From Heterotrichella gracilis (Eukaryota > Sar > Xanthophyceae > Tribonematales > Xanthonemataceae): a DNA stretch of 64,000 bases. The translations under genes were made by a program, and so were the position numbers. Each line of letters starts with the position of its first letter. The stretch's first letter is position 1. Positions 1-13,478 of this stretch are shown here, piece after piece. The stretch spans positions 1 to 64,000 of the forward strand of contig JAULBX010026718.1 in assembly GCA_032358255.1 (NCBI GenBank), given 5' to 3'. The notes under the pieces are model-generated. The model ran no database searches. It had not been told where the DNA came from and saw only the letters and a program-made list of their open reading frames with translations.

Positions 1-80
1 TGCCAGGAAAGAGCTGCGTGGCGCCGCATGTGCAAGACTGACTGCTAATCTGGCTATTTTGCTGGAATGCATGTAAACAC
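1..80 (+). repeat. Dispersed ~80-bp repeat, copy A (intron of coiled-coil gene)
   Basis: Begins TGCCAGGAAAGAGCTGCGTG, then TGCAAGACTGACTGCTAATC and TGCTGGAATGCATGTAAAC. It has the same order of blocks as the reverse complement of 21711-21790. The element may extend upstream of the window. Confidence 0.7.
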
Positions 81-161
81 CACTAAACGTGGTGTTTAGT
101 GGTGTTGTCACGCCTACCCCCACCAGCCCCAATAACCCACCACTAACACTACATGATGCAG

Positions 162-3100
162 GTATTTGGAGACAGCCCTTGAGAGCCGCACAGCAGAATG
201 GGAGGCTGCAATGCAGAAATGTGAATCTGCAGCGAATGGCTTGTCACAGCGACAAACGCAAGATGCGGGCTGGTTGTCTGAGCACGTCGCACATCAGGAG
301 CAACGTATTCAAACGTTGGTCCAGCAGCTGAGCACAAGCAACTCTCGGGTCTTGGAACTCGCTACCGTTGCACAGCAGGTACGTTGCAGCATTATGCAAC
401 TGCCTCAACCATCAAACTATATTGTGGGTGTGGTTGTTAAGCTGTCACTGTGGAACTGCAGGCAAAGGCACACCTTGCTGGAAAGCAATGGCAGGCAGAA
501 ACCTTGCAAAGGAAGTATAATGAAGCCCAAGTCATGTTACAGAGCTTGCAACAGGCGGCTGAGGCGCCAAAACTGGAGGCAGCAGGTATGAAATGTGTTC
601 CTGCATGCAATGAAAGCAAGTGAAAACCCATGCACCTAGCACTTTGCTAAATGTTCAATTTTGCAGGTCAAGGCTTGGAAGCCACTGAACGGGGGATGGC
701 AATCAAACAGTATTTTGAAAATGAAGTTGGCAGGATACTGGTCAATCCAGATGGCAGGGAGAGAGCATTGGAACTCACCAGGCAGATATGTGCTTTGAAG
801 CTGGTAGAGAGTGAGCAACAGGCAGCAATGCAAGCTGCACAGAAGAAGGTGGATGCGCTGTCAATGCACAATGCCAACCTGCAAGCAGAAGTGAAGGTAA
901 GTGGTTACGCCTCTGTAACTTTATGCAAGATGGCAGCTGAAATAGTGCTCATGCTTCGCATGTGCCTGCAGGTCCTGGAGGAGAAATTGCAAACGCTGCA
1001 GACAGACTCAGCTACTGCTGTTGATGTGAAAAGTTCGGCATCAGCAGCACAGTTGCAAGCAGAGGTTGCAGCCAAGTCCCAGGACATCTACAAGCTGCAG
1101 ACTGACCTTCACCAGCTGCGGCAACAGTGTCTCGACAGGGATGGGGAGCTGCATGCGCTGCAGGTACTTGCGACATACGATTTCATTCAAGTGCATCACT
1201 GTCATTATCTATTTAATGGGGTTGGCATGCACGTCAGCAATACAAATTCTACACATTAGGATGGGGACATATATAACTACTGGCTGCAGGCGGAAAAAAT
1301 GGATTTGGAGGCCAGCTGCAAGGCTGCCAAGGAGCAGGGGGCGGTCAGCATGCAGCGGCTGAGGGAGCAGCTGGATGCTGACCATGGGAGAGAGCGTGAG
1401 CAGCTGCTGAAGGAAATCGATGCAGCCAACCAGCGTGCAACAGTTGCCTTGCAGGAGTGCCAATCGCACATCACCGTTGCACAGAGGCGCGCTCATGCTG
1501 ATGTGGAGGCAGTGAAGAGTGCTCTGCCCAGCATGGATGAACATCATGAGGTAGGGCAGCTGATGTTGGTTCTCATCATATGGCATTATCTGCTGCATCA
1601 ACTTGACTTTTTTTTGCGTACCTGTGTCCATGTTTGTTGTTTCATGGTCATGCTCCAGTCTCTTCACACTGTGTATGCAGATAGTAGAACGCGCTGCCAG
1701 CTTTGAGCAACGCTGCATGAAGCTCGAGGCAGAGGTGACACAATCGCATGAGCAGAATGATCACCTGCAATCAGAAATCCAGCGCATGGAGTCTAGAATT
1801 GTAGAGTTCGAGGCAGATGCAGAGACCAAGGCGGTGGCCATCCGTTCGTTAGAGGACATGCTCACCAAGATTGAGCGAGCAACTCAACGAAACACAGCCA
1901 CCACCTCCTCTGGTGTGTGTGCTGCAATCGAATGTGCTTTTACCTAGCAATTGAAAAAATTGTATCGCTGGAGTGACAAGTTATGCGAATGTGCTTGCTA
2001 AACAGCCGCATGGTTCTGTAGGTTCAAGGCGCCAGGCCGGTGGCGATGATGAGTCTGTTAGTGTGGCTGCGCTCTCCCGCCAGCTTGTTGCAGCTAAGAT
2101 AGCAGAGGCTGATGCTCAGCGGAAACTGAGAGTGTCAGCCAGGTACATTGCATAAACCCTAAACATCTTAAACCCTATATTATGGACTGGCCCAGTACCC
2201 TAAAGCAGCTTCACACTTGATGCATTCATCCTTTGATGTTTTATACAGTTCAGGCTCAACTGGTCAGCAATGTGTACTGTGGTGCAGGTCTGAGGTCGCC
2301 CTGCGCCAAAGGCTGACTCAGCGCGATCAGCGCATTGCAGAGCTCAAGGATACCTTGGCATCCAAAACGTACGCCTATGATGACATTAGGAGGCGCTTTG
2401 ATGTCAGGTCTGCCAGCAAACCCAGCTCCAGGGCACGCACACCTACAGACATGCTGTGCGCAGCTCACAGCCACAGGAGTACGCGGGATGGTGCGGTTGG
2501 CAACGCCCTCGTGCGCGCTGACGACGCCATGGGTCTGGGTGAGTAGCGCATGGTGTGTGCATGGGCACTATGATGGTGTGCGCATTTCCAACATTGAGTG
2601 CCCGGAGAATAGATAGCTGTTGCGCTACGTGTACCGTGACTGACTGCTGCATGTGATGCAGGCGAGCGTTGCACTGGAGGGTCAGAAGAGATTGCAGAGC
2701 TGCGAATCGCCTTGGCCAAGCGTGATGCTGAGATCCAGTACCTGGAGGGAGCGCTTGCCCAGGCCATTGCCAACCAGCCAGATGTGCAGCCCATGGCCCG
2801 GAACCAGGTAATCAGGGTTCCAACCCGGCCATGAACCCTCAACCCTGTGCTATTCAATGCATGCATGCTGCATGCTTCCCAAAATGCATGCATGCTGCAT
2901 GTATTAAAGGAGCAAAGTTGCCCAGGCAGATCCGAGTGCTGGAGCTATCATCTAGTGCTACCGTCTGGTGCCTACCATCTGGTGCTCACATGCTGGTGTG
3001 GGGTGTGCAGGCGCCCAGCAACCCTGGTGCTAAGCGGGAGCTGCAGAAGCTGCAGGAGGAGTGCCTTGTGGTTGTGTCAGACATGAGCACAGCACTGCAG

Positions 3101-6100
3101 CTGCATGCGTCTTCCACGCCCAGCAGCAGGCGCGTGAGCAGCAGCAGCGGGACCAGCACCAGCTGCTCGGCAGTGGTGGCCAGCCTCAAGGAGCTGAGCA
3201 TCCAGGTCCAGACTGCAATCGAGGTATTATCACACAGGGCTGTGGTATCTGATAGGTCGACTCCACAACGAAAGTAATTGGGAAATCTGAATACAGTGGA
3301 CAAGCGTGGGCCCTTGAAATGCTGTGAGGCATAGCCTTCAATGCCAGAATGCATATATACTTGCTTTTTTATTGCCATTGAGGTTGATTGTGCTGCACCA
3401 GGACAAGGATGCTACCATCAAGCGACTGAAGCAAGCTTCAAAGGCTGATGCGTCCAAATCTGGATCAGGGAAGTCGGAGGATCCTGCTGCACCCCTGGAG
3501 GCGTCCCAGCGTGCAGTCATCCGCAACCTGAGCATGCGCGTCAACGCACTCATTAAGCAGAATGTACAGGTCAAGCATGAGAGAGATGTTCTGCAGGTAT
3601 GGAGTTGAGAGCACCAATGCCATGCATTTGCTGCAGCCACATGTGCTGATTGCGCCACAGCAGCTAGCTTGGATGCTCTGATCTGCAACATCAATGTTTC
3701 GGTTGCCACTACACGCTACGGATGAACTGCATGTTATCATTGATGGTCATATGCCTGGGCAGGAGCGGCTGCAGACCCTGCGTGCATCATTGGGTACCCA
3801 GCGGGCGGCAGATGAGGCTGATTCTGGGGCCATTGAGGGCCCGGCTGCAGCACCCCAACTGGAGGCTCAATCCTCGGACCTTGAGCTGTCAGGTGGTGTG
3901 TGTGGAGGAGGCAATGTGGAGGGGCTGGTGCGCATGCTGGAGCACCACGTTGCAATGCTGGAGACTACGCAGGCTACACTGGCAGACGTGCTTGATGGCA
4001 GCGCTGAAGGTGATGCTTGGGAAAGGCCGTCGTGCGCTTGTGCAGCATCACATACCACAGGAAGCTTATTTGCAAGCTGGGCATCAATGGCTGCCAAAAT
4101 GCATATGAATTGTTACCCTGCGCTCAACCTGACACTCACATTGACCCTGCAGGTGACAATGCAAGCACTGACCTGCCCCATCCTACACGCCAGCTGCTGG
4201 CCCAGTGTGCCGGATCTTTGTCAGCTGAGCTGGCAGCAATTCGCTCCACTCTGCGGGTATTGGCAGCTGATGCCTCTGCCTTGGACAATCACCAATGTGC
4301 ACCTGCAGCAGGTCCTGGAGCAGGCCAGCTAATCCAGGGTATGTGCATGCAGATGAGAACTGGCATGTTCCTACCATTGTCCTGTTTGTACGTGGTTGTC
4401 ATGGTGGATTGTCGCCTTTCATTAAACTTGTGCTTAATGTCAGTGCTGTGCATTGCAGGCTACCTGCCGCCCGCTGAAGCTGCCACCCGCCAGGACACTG
4501 GAACACAGGCATGCGGTCAGGATGTAGCGCACAGCGGGGCGCAGACCGATGCCCAGCCAGCCATTCCAGTTGTGGTGCCACCACCTCAGCAGCCCATGGC
4601 ACACTTTGACTATCACCAGCAGCAGTCTGCGCCCTCGTCGCCAACATTTGGCCAGGTATCTGCTTCATACATGCATGGTTTAATCATATCCAACACACTA
4701 GTCAACCCTGTTTGCTTGTTCAAGTGGCTCATTCAGCCGCAGCTGCATGTACAAAATGCGGCCGCCACGGCCGCATGTATGAAATGCATAAAAGCCATCA
4801 CGACAGCAGCATGTGGCTGTGCAAGGGTCTAACGCCACTGGCTGATCAAACTATGTGCACCTGCCCAGGCGTCATTATCCAACTGCCACATCCAAGTCAA
4901 CGGTGCTGCTGGCCCCACTGCTGACGCTCAACGGCTGCGGGCGCGTGGGGACAAGTGGAAGTCGCGCTGCACCCAACTGCAGCAGGAGCTCACAAGTGCA
5001 GCAGCTGCAGCAGCATCCATTGAGGCGACTCTCAAGGTAACCAGCATGCAGACAGGTTATGTTGGACTGGACCTGGCAGCTGGATTACCATTGCCTGTGT
5101 GCCTGAAAGCGAAAGCTTTAAGAACTTTCAATCATAATCAAATATTTGTTTGGTATAGAAAAATCGTTTGAAGTGGAAATACAGATCATCGTGACATCTA
5201 AATTGATGAATAGATGGGGCAAAAAATAAAAGAAGCCCCATGAAAAATTATAAGCGCTACGATGGCATGCAGGAGCAACTGGTGACCGCACAGCTCAGGC
5301 TGGACTCCCAAGCCCAGCACCTCAAAGCAGAGGTGGCGCAGCTGCAGGCGGCCCTGACGTTAGCCAACGCCGCCCGCCAGGACCTGCAGGTCCAGCTGGC
5401 AGGCACCCAGGCGGCAGCCGGTGCCGACACCGTTGCCGCCTCCCGTACAGCCGAGGCTGAGGCGCGCGCTGCTGCTCTGGAGCGCCAGGTGGACACGCTG
5501 AGGGCGCAGGGGGCGGCGGCGCAGGGTGCGCTGCACGAGGAGGTCACTGCGCTGAATGTGAGTGGCCGTGGGCGTGCATGGGTGGGGAAGGTTCTAGTGG
5601 CCATAAACCTATATGAGATAATAAACACACACACACAAGTACGCAGCGTGGACCTTGACCTTGGTGGAAAATGGGATGAGGCTGGTTCATGTGGCGGTTT
5701 GTGAAGGACAGGGGCGCAGGGCATGCGATTACCATTGGTGGATTCACGCTGGGGTAGTTGTACAAAGAGCATTATTCTGGAGCTGGTTGGCAATATGTTA
5801 GGTGTCCGCAGTGGTCTAGGTTTGTGGGATACAGTACACTGTTTTGTGCTGTGGGGAGCATGACCATGACGTGTTCCTTGCAGGAGGCGTTGGCTCAGGA
5901 GAAGGGCGAGCGAGCGCGCATTGTGATGTCGCTGCGCAAGACCATCACCAACCTGAAGCACACCGGAGACGTTGAGGGCAGGCTGCGTGCGGAGCTGGTG
6001 CAGACGCAGGAGCAGCTGGCGCAGGTGGCAGCCGTACTGGTGCGGCGCCACGAGGCACACACCCCCATGGAGTCCCTCTGGTTTCCATCAGATGCGACTT

Positions 6101-9100
6101 GAGCAATAGCAGCACACAAGCTGTAAAGTGTTTATCAACATGCAACTCTCATTCATTTTGGATACATTTCTATTTCCATAATTTCTGAAAATGATATTAT
6201 TATGGGGGAAATGTAAAATAAGTCCTGATGTTCCTGATCATGTTCCTTGGATAGAAGGGGAATTTAAAGTCCTCCTGATCTACAGGAGCAAGCTGATGCC
6301 AAGGCACGTGACCGCAAGGCAGAGGTGAAGTCCCTGAAGGAGCTCCTGGACGCAGCACAACACGAGGCCGCCATGGTGGAGCGGCAGCAGCAGCGGCGCA
6401 TGAGGGAGGTGCAGCAGGTGGGGCACATCACCGCTCATGGAATTGCGACGGCTGCGCAGCTACAAAACATGCCGGCAAATCCTCATCATCCGCCAGCAGT
6501 CACGTTGCCTTCTGCTACATGTCTCGCCCAAACCAAAATTTGTGCTGACCAGCCCTGCTTCATCATCAGCAGCTTAAGGATGCTTACACAGTGTGCCTAT
6601 TCACAATGCAGAACTTCTGACAATGGAAATTGCCCTGTAGGACTACGCAGCGCTGGCAGGGCGTCTGGCCGATGCCGACAGGCGGTGCACCGAGCTAGAG
6701 GCCACACTCATGGCCAGGCTGGACCGACTGGGGAAGCGCCTGTCCAATGAGCTTGGCACAGGTGAAAGCCGGGCTTGGGAGACATGCATGACGGCAATGC
6801 AAGCGTGCCTGCTTACCACAGGTTGTGCGCCGTGCGAGCCATGTCCGCATGGCATGCATGGTACACATGTGTGTCTTTAATAATACTTGCACTTGGCTTA
6901 CAGGGGGCTGGCACTTGGCAGCGGTTTGTGAAGGACATGAGCGCATGGCGTGTGACCACCCGAGCATGAATCAAACTGGGGCTGTATTGTGACCCATGTG
7001 CATTAGTGAATAGTCATCTGGTGTGGTGGTGCAGGCAGCAGCGGGCAACCCTCTGGGCTTGCCAAAGAGCTGGGTGCTATGGAGCACGCTATGGCTGACC
7101 TGGACGCTCGGTTCCACTACATGGAGGCGCAAGCGGCAGCCCTGGCCAAGGAAAAGAAGGTATTTGCAAAGCCCTCTCAAGGCGCCCTACGCACTCCTGC
7201 ACCACTTCCCTGGCTGTGATTCAGAATGATTGCACACCGCGCTGCGTCACCTTGCTGGGTACCTTCTCTTTGTATGCAATTGTTTGGGATATTAAACTTT
7301 TTATTATAATAGAAAAGAAATCCTGTCATTTATAAAAACTGTAATTGGTGCCCAGGCTGCTGTGGAGGAGCGCTGGTCCGGTTTGGTGCGGGGCCGGCGG
7401 TACCAGGCTGTGGTGGCCCAGCTGCGTGAGGAGCTGGCACAGGCGCAGGCGGCGCACAACCGCGAGCGCAGCGACCTGCTGGCCGAGGTGGAAGGGGTGC
7501 GGCAGCGCTGCGTGGCGGTGGAGTGCGATCGCGACGCCATGCAGCGGCGCCTGGATGACGTGCAGCGATTCAATGAGGTGGAGCGACAGGTATAGTTTGA
7601 AGTAGCAAAATTGTAAATCGTTATCACGAATGATAGCCACACCGTTGTATGATATGGGCAAAATGCCGCTTAGCCAGCGGCGGGGCATCGTGCTTCAGGA
7701 TATAATTTGGTACCGCAAGTAACTGTGACACAGGTTTGTTCCAGGCCATTGTGCTGGAGCAAAGCATGAATGACGTCAGCAAGATGTGTGTGGGTTGGTG
7801 CATTTCCTCCCATGGGTGTCGTGCTTATCGTCGCCTCATGCTTTCGCAGAAGCTGGCTGAGCGCCACGTGGCGCACATCCGCGAGCTTGAGCAGCGCATG
7901 GACGAGGAGCGCCAGGCGCTGCGCACCGAGGCGGGGGCACGGGCCAATGCGGCGGCGGCGCAGGCTGAAGACAGGGGGAGGGCAGTGGCCACAGCCAAGT
8001 GCGTGCCCACATGCATCGCCATCGTGTTCCTGTCCATGTCTGCACAGCATTATAAAATACTTGCATACCAGCCAAATCAGCGCACCCAATTGGTTGCTGG
8101 CGCAGGCCAGGGAACCCATCATGTGCTCAGGGCGCAAAGATACACAGCAGGGATAAATAATAGAAAGATTAGTAAACATAATGCTTGTGCAGGGCTGCTT
8201 GCTGATCTGGCTTTTGTGCCGATCTGCAAGTAATAATAATTATTCAAAATGATGACAATGCCGTGGCTACCTGTGCAGGGCGTCTGAGGTTCACCAGCAG
8301 GTGCTGCGCGACGTGACCAACGTGCAGGGCGAGAAGGCGAGGCTGCAGCGCGAGCTGGACGTGCTGCGCTCGCGATTCAAGCAGTACCAGGCCAGCAAGG
8401 CGCACGAGGTGGCAGTCCTGGAACAGCGCGTGAGGCTCATGATCCAGCAGCTGCCGCTGGCGCCGGGAGGGGCACCAGCACCGGGGAATGAGGGGGGGCT
8501 GATGCTGCTGCGCCAGGCTGGGGATGCCCTGCAGCGGCACGGGGATGAGGATGGGGATGATGAGGATAAGGAGAATGATGAGAATGACGAGGGCAAGGCT
8601 GCAGCGGGCGTTGTGCAAGGTAAGCCCAGTGTCTAGGAGGAGGGGTCAGGGTTGGGCCTGGACGCTTCCTGTTGAAGTTTGTAAATGTCAGTTAGCAGGA
8701 TTGTTACGTTCTTGCCCAAAGCATTCAACATTCCGAAACAGGGGAGGCTTGTCAAGACAAAGCTGATGGTCCACAACAGTCATGATCCAGTTACGCTGCA
8801 GGAGTGCATGTGACCAACTGCAACTGCTTGCTCTGTGTCCCAGGTGCCTGGTGGCGGGTGTCCGGTGACTACGTGAAGGAGGTGGCCATGGGCATTGAGT
8901 CTGAGGCAATCGCCACAGCCCTCAGGGAGGTGGAGTTTGAGAGGCTGCAGAGTGGTCGCCTGGAAAAGTGCGGCATGGCTTCTCTGACATCTGCTTGTGG
9001 GACGTCTATGCATGACTGATGCTTTCATTTAGCATGGGCACATAGTTATTGGAATTTCATTGGTATCCATTTATTTTCCTTGTTTATTGAAATTAAGTTT

Positions 9101-12100
9101 AATTTGGTTCCTTTTACGTATCTTGCAACTTTCCAGGACCAGTTTATTTATTTCTTTTACGTTCCCCAGGACCATCGAGGCCATGCAAGAGGCTGCTGCC
9201 AAGCTGCGCCACAAGCTGCGCGCCTGCCAGCAGGAGCTAAAGGCGTGCAAGGAGGCATCTGCACAGCTGGCTGCGGCGCACAGGGACAGGGAGAAGGCAG
9301 AGGGAGAGGCCAAGCGGCTGCAGGTGAGGTGGATGCGTGGTTTACATCTGAAGGCTTAGGGTTGAAGGTTTAGGGACAGGGGAAAGGCTGAGGCGGAGTA
9401 GGTGGGGATTGACAGACGCTTATGTGGCGTATGTGGCGGGGTGGTGAGTGATAGCCAGGCATGCATGTGTGGCCTTTTGGATCATCTATGGCACAGGCTG
9501 CATCTAGCGAGAGCCGTGCATGCATGGATGGCTCACAATCGCATAAAGAGCGACAAACACAGAAAATGTGCCTGGCCCGCTCCCATGCATCAGCAACTGG
9601 ACCTTACCACACACACATCCCCCGTCTACAGGACCAACTGCACAACTGCCAGGAGTCGCTCAAGCATGCCAAGGCAGACTGCGGCCGCAAGGCCAAAGCC
9701 CTGGCCACTCTGCAGCAGCAGGTGGGGGCCGATGGCACCCCGCTGCCCTCTGCTGCCCTAGCCGCTGAGCGCGAGGCACGTGAGGCGCTGGAGTCCAAGC
9801 TGCAGGAGGCAAAGTACAGCATTGGGCGCAAGGCGGCCATGGTGGAAAGCCTGCGTGCAAAGGTGACTTTTGCTAGTAGATGCACCCAATTGCTGATAAA
9901 CACAAGTACCAACTGTACTTCAATATTTTAATAAAACGCCCTCTCTTACCACCCCTTTCTTCCTATTCTTGCACTCCTTTGAACCCTTTTGCACTTTCTT
10001 GCTCTTCAATTTTGTTTAATATTGTTGTTGTAAATTTAAATCTCCCTTCTATTTTACATCCCCCTGCCCCTGCAGGTGAGCGAGCTGCAGGAGGCTGCCC
10101 GCCAGGATGACAGCGCCCAAGTGCGACAGCAGGCGGAGGGGCTGGAGGCAAAGGCAAGGCAGCTCACCGCAGTGTGTACCAGGAAGGACGAGACCATCCG
10201 CGACCTCAAGGACAAGGTGGACAAGCTCACCAGGTGGGTGGGGTGCCAGGGCAAGCACTCTGTATTGCATGCTTCGACGTGTGGTCATGAGGTGCATTCG
10301 CTGTGCCAGGCAGATCACTCAGAATGCTGCATCCAGTACGGCTTACCCTGAGCAAATGTAGAAAACCAGATTTGGCCACATCTGTAGCTTGCACACAACA
10401 GTGCTCTACCCAAGCCTAGGCTTGAATTAAAATGCAGCCATGCACATATTGCACCATATGCCATGGCATGTCAGGTGTGCATCTGGGCACTGGGTGAGTG
10501 GTCAATTACTCGGTACAGGGCATCTGCTGAGGCCCAACGAGGTGGCGAGGGTGATATGGACAAGCATGCTGCGGCGCTCAAGCGGGTCAAGGGGGAGTTG
10601 GCGCAGCGGGAGGGGGCTGTGCGCCACTTGCAGGGGGAGCTTGATAAGGTGAGAAGGGATGGGATCCGGCAGCACCATGGCCCTGGGACAGCTTGCATGT
10701 TTACTGCACTTTGCAATGCATTTAAGACTGAATGCTACTCTCCAGCCTAGAAGTGGAAAAAGGTGCTGATGGTTACCTGGCGCATGAGAGGAGCTTGGGC
10801 CCCCTGTCCCCCATGCCGCCCTCTCATGGCGGAGATGTTTTCGACGCCGTGCCCCGCCCCTGCCAAATGCAGCCACCAGACCGTCACCAAGTGCTGGTAG
10901 CAAAGCCATACAGCGCTGCGGGGAATATAAAATATCTCAGTACAATATATAAGAGGAAAGGTATCTACTGGTATACAATTGTATATATTTCCCATCGCTG
11001 CTGCAGGTCACAGCCAGCCTTCAATCCGCCACCCAGTCGTGTCAGCAGGCGCAGGCACAGCAGGAGGCCATGCGGCGGTGCGGGGCGCAGCTGGCCACCA
11101 CGCTGCGGGGGCTGTGCCACCTTGCGCTGCAGTGTGCAGGAGCAATGCAGTCTGCGGCGGCCACAGCACGAACGGTGGAACTGGCGCTGGATGAGAAGCA
11201 GGTTGGTTAGGTAGTTGCTTGTTTCCAAGCAGGGATGGTATTTGTATGTATTTTTATATACACGATAAGGAAAATATGTTATTCATCTCTACAAATGGAC
11301 GTCATTGACTAAATCATTGTTAAATATCATTTGCACAACTTCTGGCCAGTCTTGGTTCGGACTCTTGAACTCATGGCCTGACACGCTTTTCCTTGTGGCC
11401 CCTTCAGAGCGGGCTTGTGTGGGATGCCGTGACTGCCGACGTGCTGTTCCAGATGGTGGACATGGATCCCCAGGAGATACAGGAGGTGCTGGGCATGCCC
11501 AGCGCTGCGGCGTCAGCGGCGGTGGAGCGCAGCATCACCACTGCTGCGGGCAGGGTGGCAGATGCGCTGCTTGAATTGGAGGATTTCTTCAGCGAAGGTG
11601 AGCTCCCACTGTGGTATTTGAGGGCCATGCGTGCTGGATCACACACAGTTGAAATACATGGTTGTACAGGGGGGCAATCTATTGCATAAATACAGGGCTA
11701 GCACCATCAGTTGGCTGTTGTCAGTCCTGTACATTGGATCACAGTTTGCACCTGTGGTTCTACGGCGTGCTGCTGTAATTCGCATTATGGCTGACCAGCG
11801 TGCTTGTGTGGCAGCTGGCCGAGTGCGTGATGGAGGGGCCGCCCGCGAGAAGGGTGGCAGCTGGAGCCCCAAGCAGCTGCACGGGGTGGTGCATGAGGTG
11901 GAGGAGCAGGTGAAAAGGTGCGCTGCCATTCATCTCTAAGGCACCGCCCTTGCCATGTTGTCACGCACTGTGCTATATAGAATGAGTCAAGAGTGGCGTC
12001 TGCAATCTGGTGGAGAAAATGCAAGGGTATAATCCCCATTGTGGTGTTTGGAATGGATACAGGTTTTTTGTAGTATGATACCTTACTCGAGCATATGTAG

Positions 12101-12345
12101 TGCCACGTCTTTGAACTGATATGCAAGCCATTCCAAGCCTCATTTGGTGGTGGATGTGTTGCCGCAGGGCGGAGGCCTCCCTCGCTGCTGCCATGTCCCA
12201 GCTGCCCACCATCAGTGACAGGGTGGGGGCGCAGGCAATGGGCGCAGCCGATCGCGCCGGTCGCCAAGCGGGCGCTAACCTGCGCACGGTGGACGCAATT
12301 GGTGCGCTGGAGCACGAGCTGAGGCAGGCGGAGGGTGGTGCATGA
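162..12345 (+). CDS. Giant coiled-coil protein, 5'-truncated by window edge (33 exons visible)
   Basis: Function not recognised. About 2,004 residues are visible, almost entirely heptad-type coiled coil rich in Gln, Glu, Ala, Leu and Arg, with no catalytic motif; a centrosomal or ciliary scaffold or golgin-like role is possible but unproven. Exons: 162-378, 462-585, 667-896, 972-1163, 1290-1550, 1681-1912, 2022-2142, 2288-2538, 2662-2807, 3011-3223, 3402-3596, 3763-4009, 4153-4338, 4459-4655, 4869-5036, 5273-5557, 5884-6024, 6286-6417, 6641-6761, 7035-7159, 7356-7589, 7745-~7789, 7850-7998, 8279-8619, 8844-8967, 9170-9323, 9632-9862, 10076-10233, 10519-10648, 11007-11201, 11408-11597, 11815-11917, 12168-12345. 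All phases close and the stop is TGA. The end of the 7745 exon is ambiguous (7774 or 7789, both in phase). The exon at 8279 carries an acidic patch (DEDGDDEDKENDEN). Long coils are interrupted by Ser/Thr/Pro-rich linkers near 2400-2540 and 4459-4655. The true start lies upstream of the window. Confidence 0.85.
2856..2901. repeat. Tandem pair of TGCATGCA-rich 19-mers
   Basis: AATGCATGCATGCTGCATG occurs at 2856-2874 and again at 2883-2901, within an intron of the coiled-coil gene. TGCATGCA palindromes recur in many introns and spacers of the window. Confidence 0.85.
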
Positions 12346-13478
12346 AGATGTGGGGGTGGCAGGATTGGCACGCACGAATCCAACAGGACGTGTTTGCTGG
12401 GACGACATTATGTTGTGATATTATCATGCTATCAAGCTTGTGGAAATTATAATAACTGTGGGAATCCCATCCGATGGGATGGGACCCTTACAAAAAATTT
12501 GTGTTGTTGAAATCTCAATTGATTTTATCTTCGTGATCAGGCCTTTGTGCTAGAAGGTGTTGTTTCCTTCTTTTTTTTGGGAAATGTTTTGGGGGTGCAA
12601 ATAACTATTTTGTGCAAAGAACTGTGTTCAGAATCAGATTCTGCTGGCTTCAAATAAAGATACTATCGATAGAAGATAGCAGTCTTACTTTTTTAGAATG
12701 AACACGAGACCATCAAATGACCATGTCCATCAAGTGAAAGTTATTGTTGATTTAGAACTTGATAATGCCCAGCTGCTGCATTGGTTGACAACAGTTGTTT
12801 ACAGCCACTCGACGAGACACAACGTGACAGAAGAAGAAAGAAAGAAACAGAACGCCCCCACACACGGCGGCAAACCACAACCAGCAATGTTGAAAAACAC
12901 AGACAAGCCGGGCAAAGAAAGGAATATATATATAACTTATATAAGGGTTCACCTGGCGTTGCCAACGCACAAGCTGCAGCACGGCCGAGCAGGTTTGTGG
13001 CTTACTGAGCCTCCGAGTCTGATTACAACGTTTTGCCTGCAATGATTCAGGCGGCCTACTAGGCTGAACATATAGCTGCTACTGCTGACCCAGATCATCT
13101 CAGTTGGCAGATCCTCGCCCAGCAACAGTTGAGTTACTCAAATTTGGATGACCATGAGGATCCCAATCCTAGAGGCCACATGCTCCACATAGAACAACAC
13201 CCACTTCCCACTTTAATCAGCAAGTCACTGACACAGTGGACCCCAGAGCATGCTGTGGCCATGAGAATAGGGTGCCATACCATACCGGGTACTGCAGCAA
13301 AACCATTCTACTCATATTTCTACCCGTCATCAGCCTAAGCTAACATCAACTGTCACTGACCGGTCCAAGCATGCCCCCCTCCCCTCTGCACCCCAAACAT
13401 GTACCCTAGCCCATTTTGCGATACCCCATCAAAATTCGCTCCCAAGTTGTGCCCCCATCTCTTGCCCCCTCCAACCCC
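12346..13478. other. Convergent spacer between coiled-coil gene and RGP1
   Basis: Both flanking genes end here. The first half is AT-rich, with T- and A-runs around 12420-12680 expected of 3' UTR sequence. It holds one copy of a 56-base repeat (12834-12889). No coding exon could be supported on either strand. Confidence 0.6.
12834..12889. repeat. 56-bp direct repeat, copy 1
   Basis: A (GAAA)n tract running into a unique GC-rich segment containing ACAGAACGCCCCCACACACG and ending CCAGCAATG. An identical segment lies at 17592-17647 in the same orientation, so the two copies bracket the RGP1 gene. The sequences outside the repeat differ. Confidence 0.9.

Noticed and set aside
5257-6060. Long minus-strand open frame (267 codons) opposite the coiled-coil exons
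   Set aside because: It mirrors GC-rich coding exons and reads across their introns; Arg/Ser/Cys-rich shadow composition.
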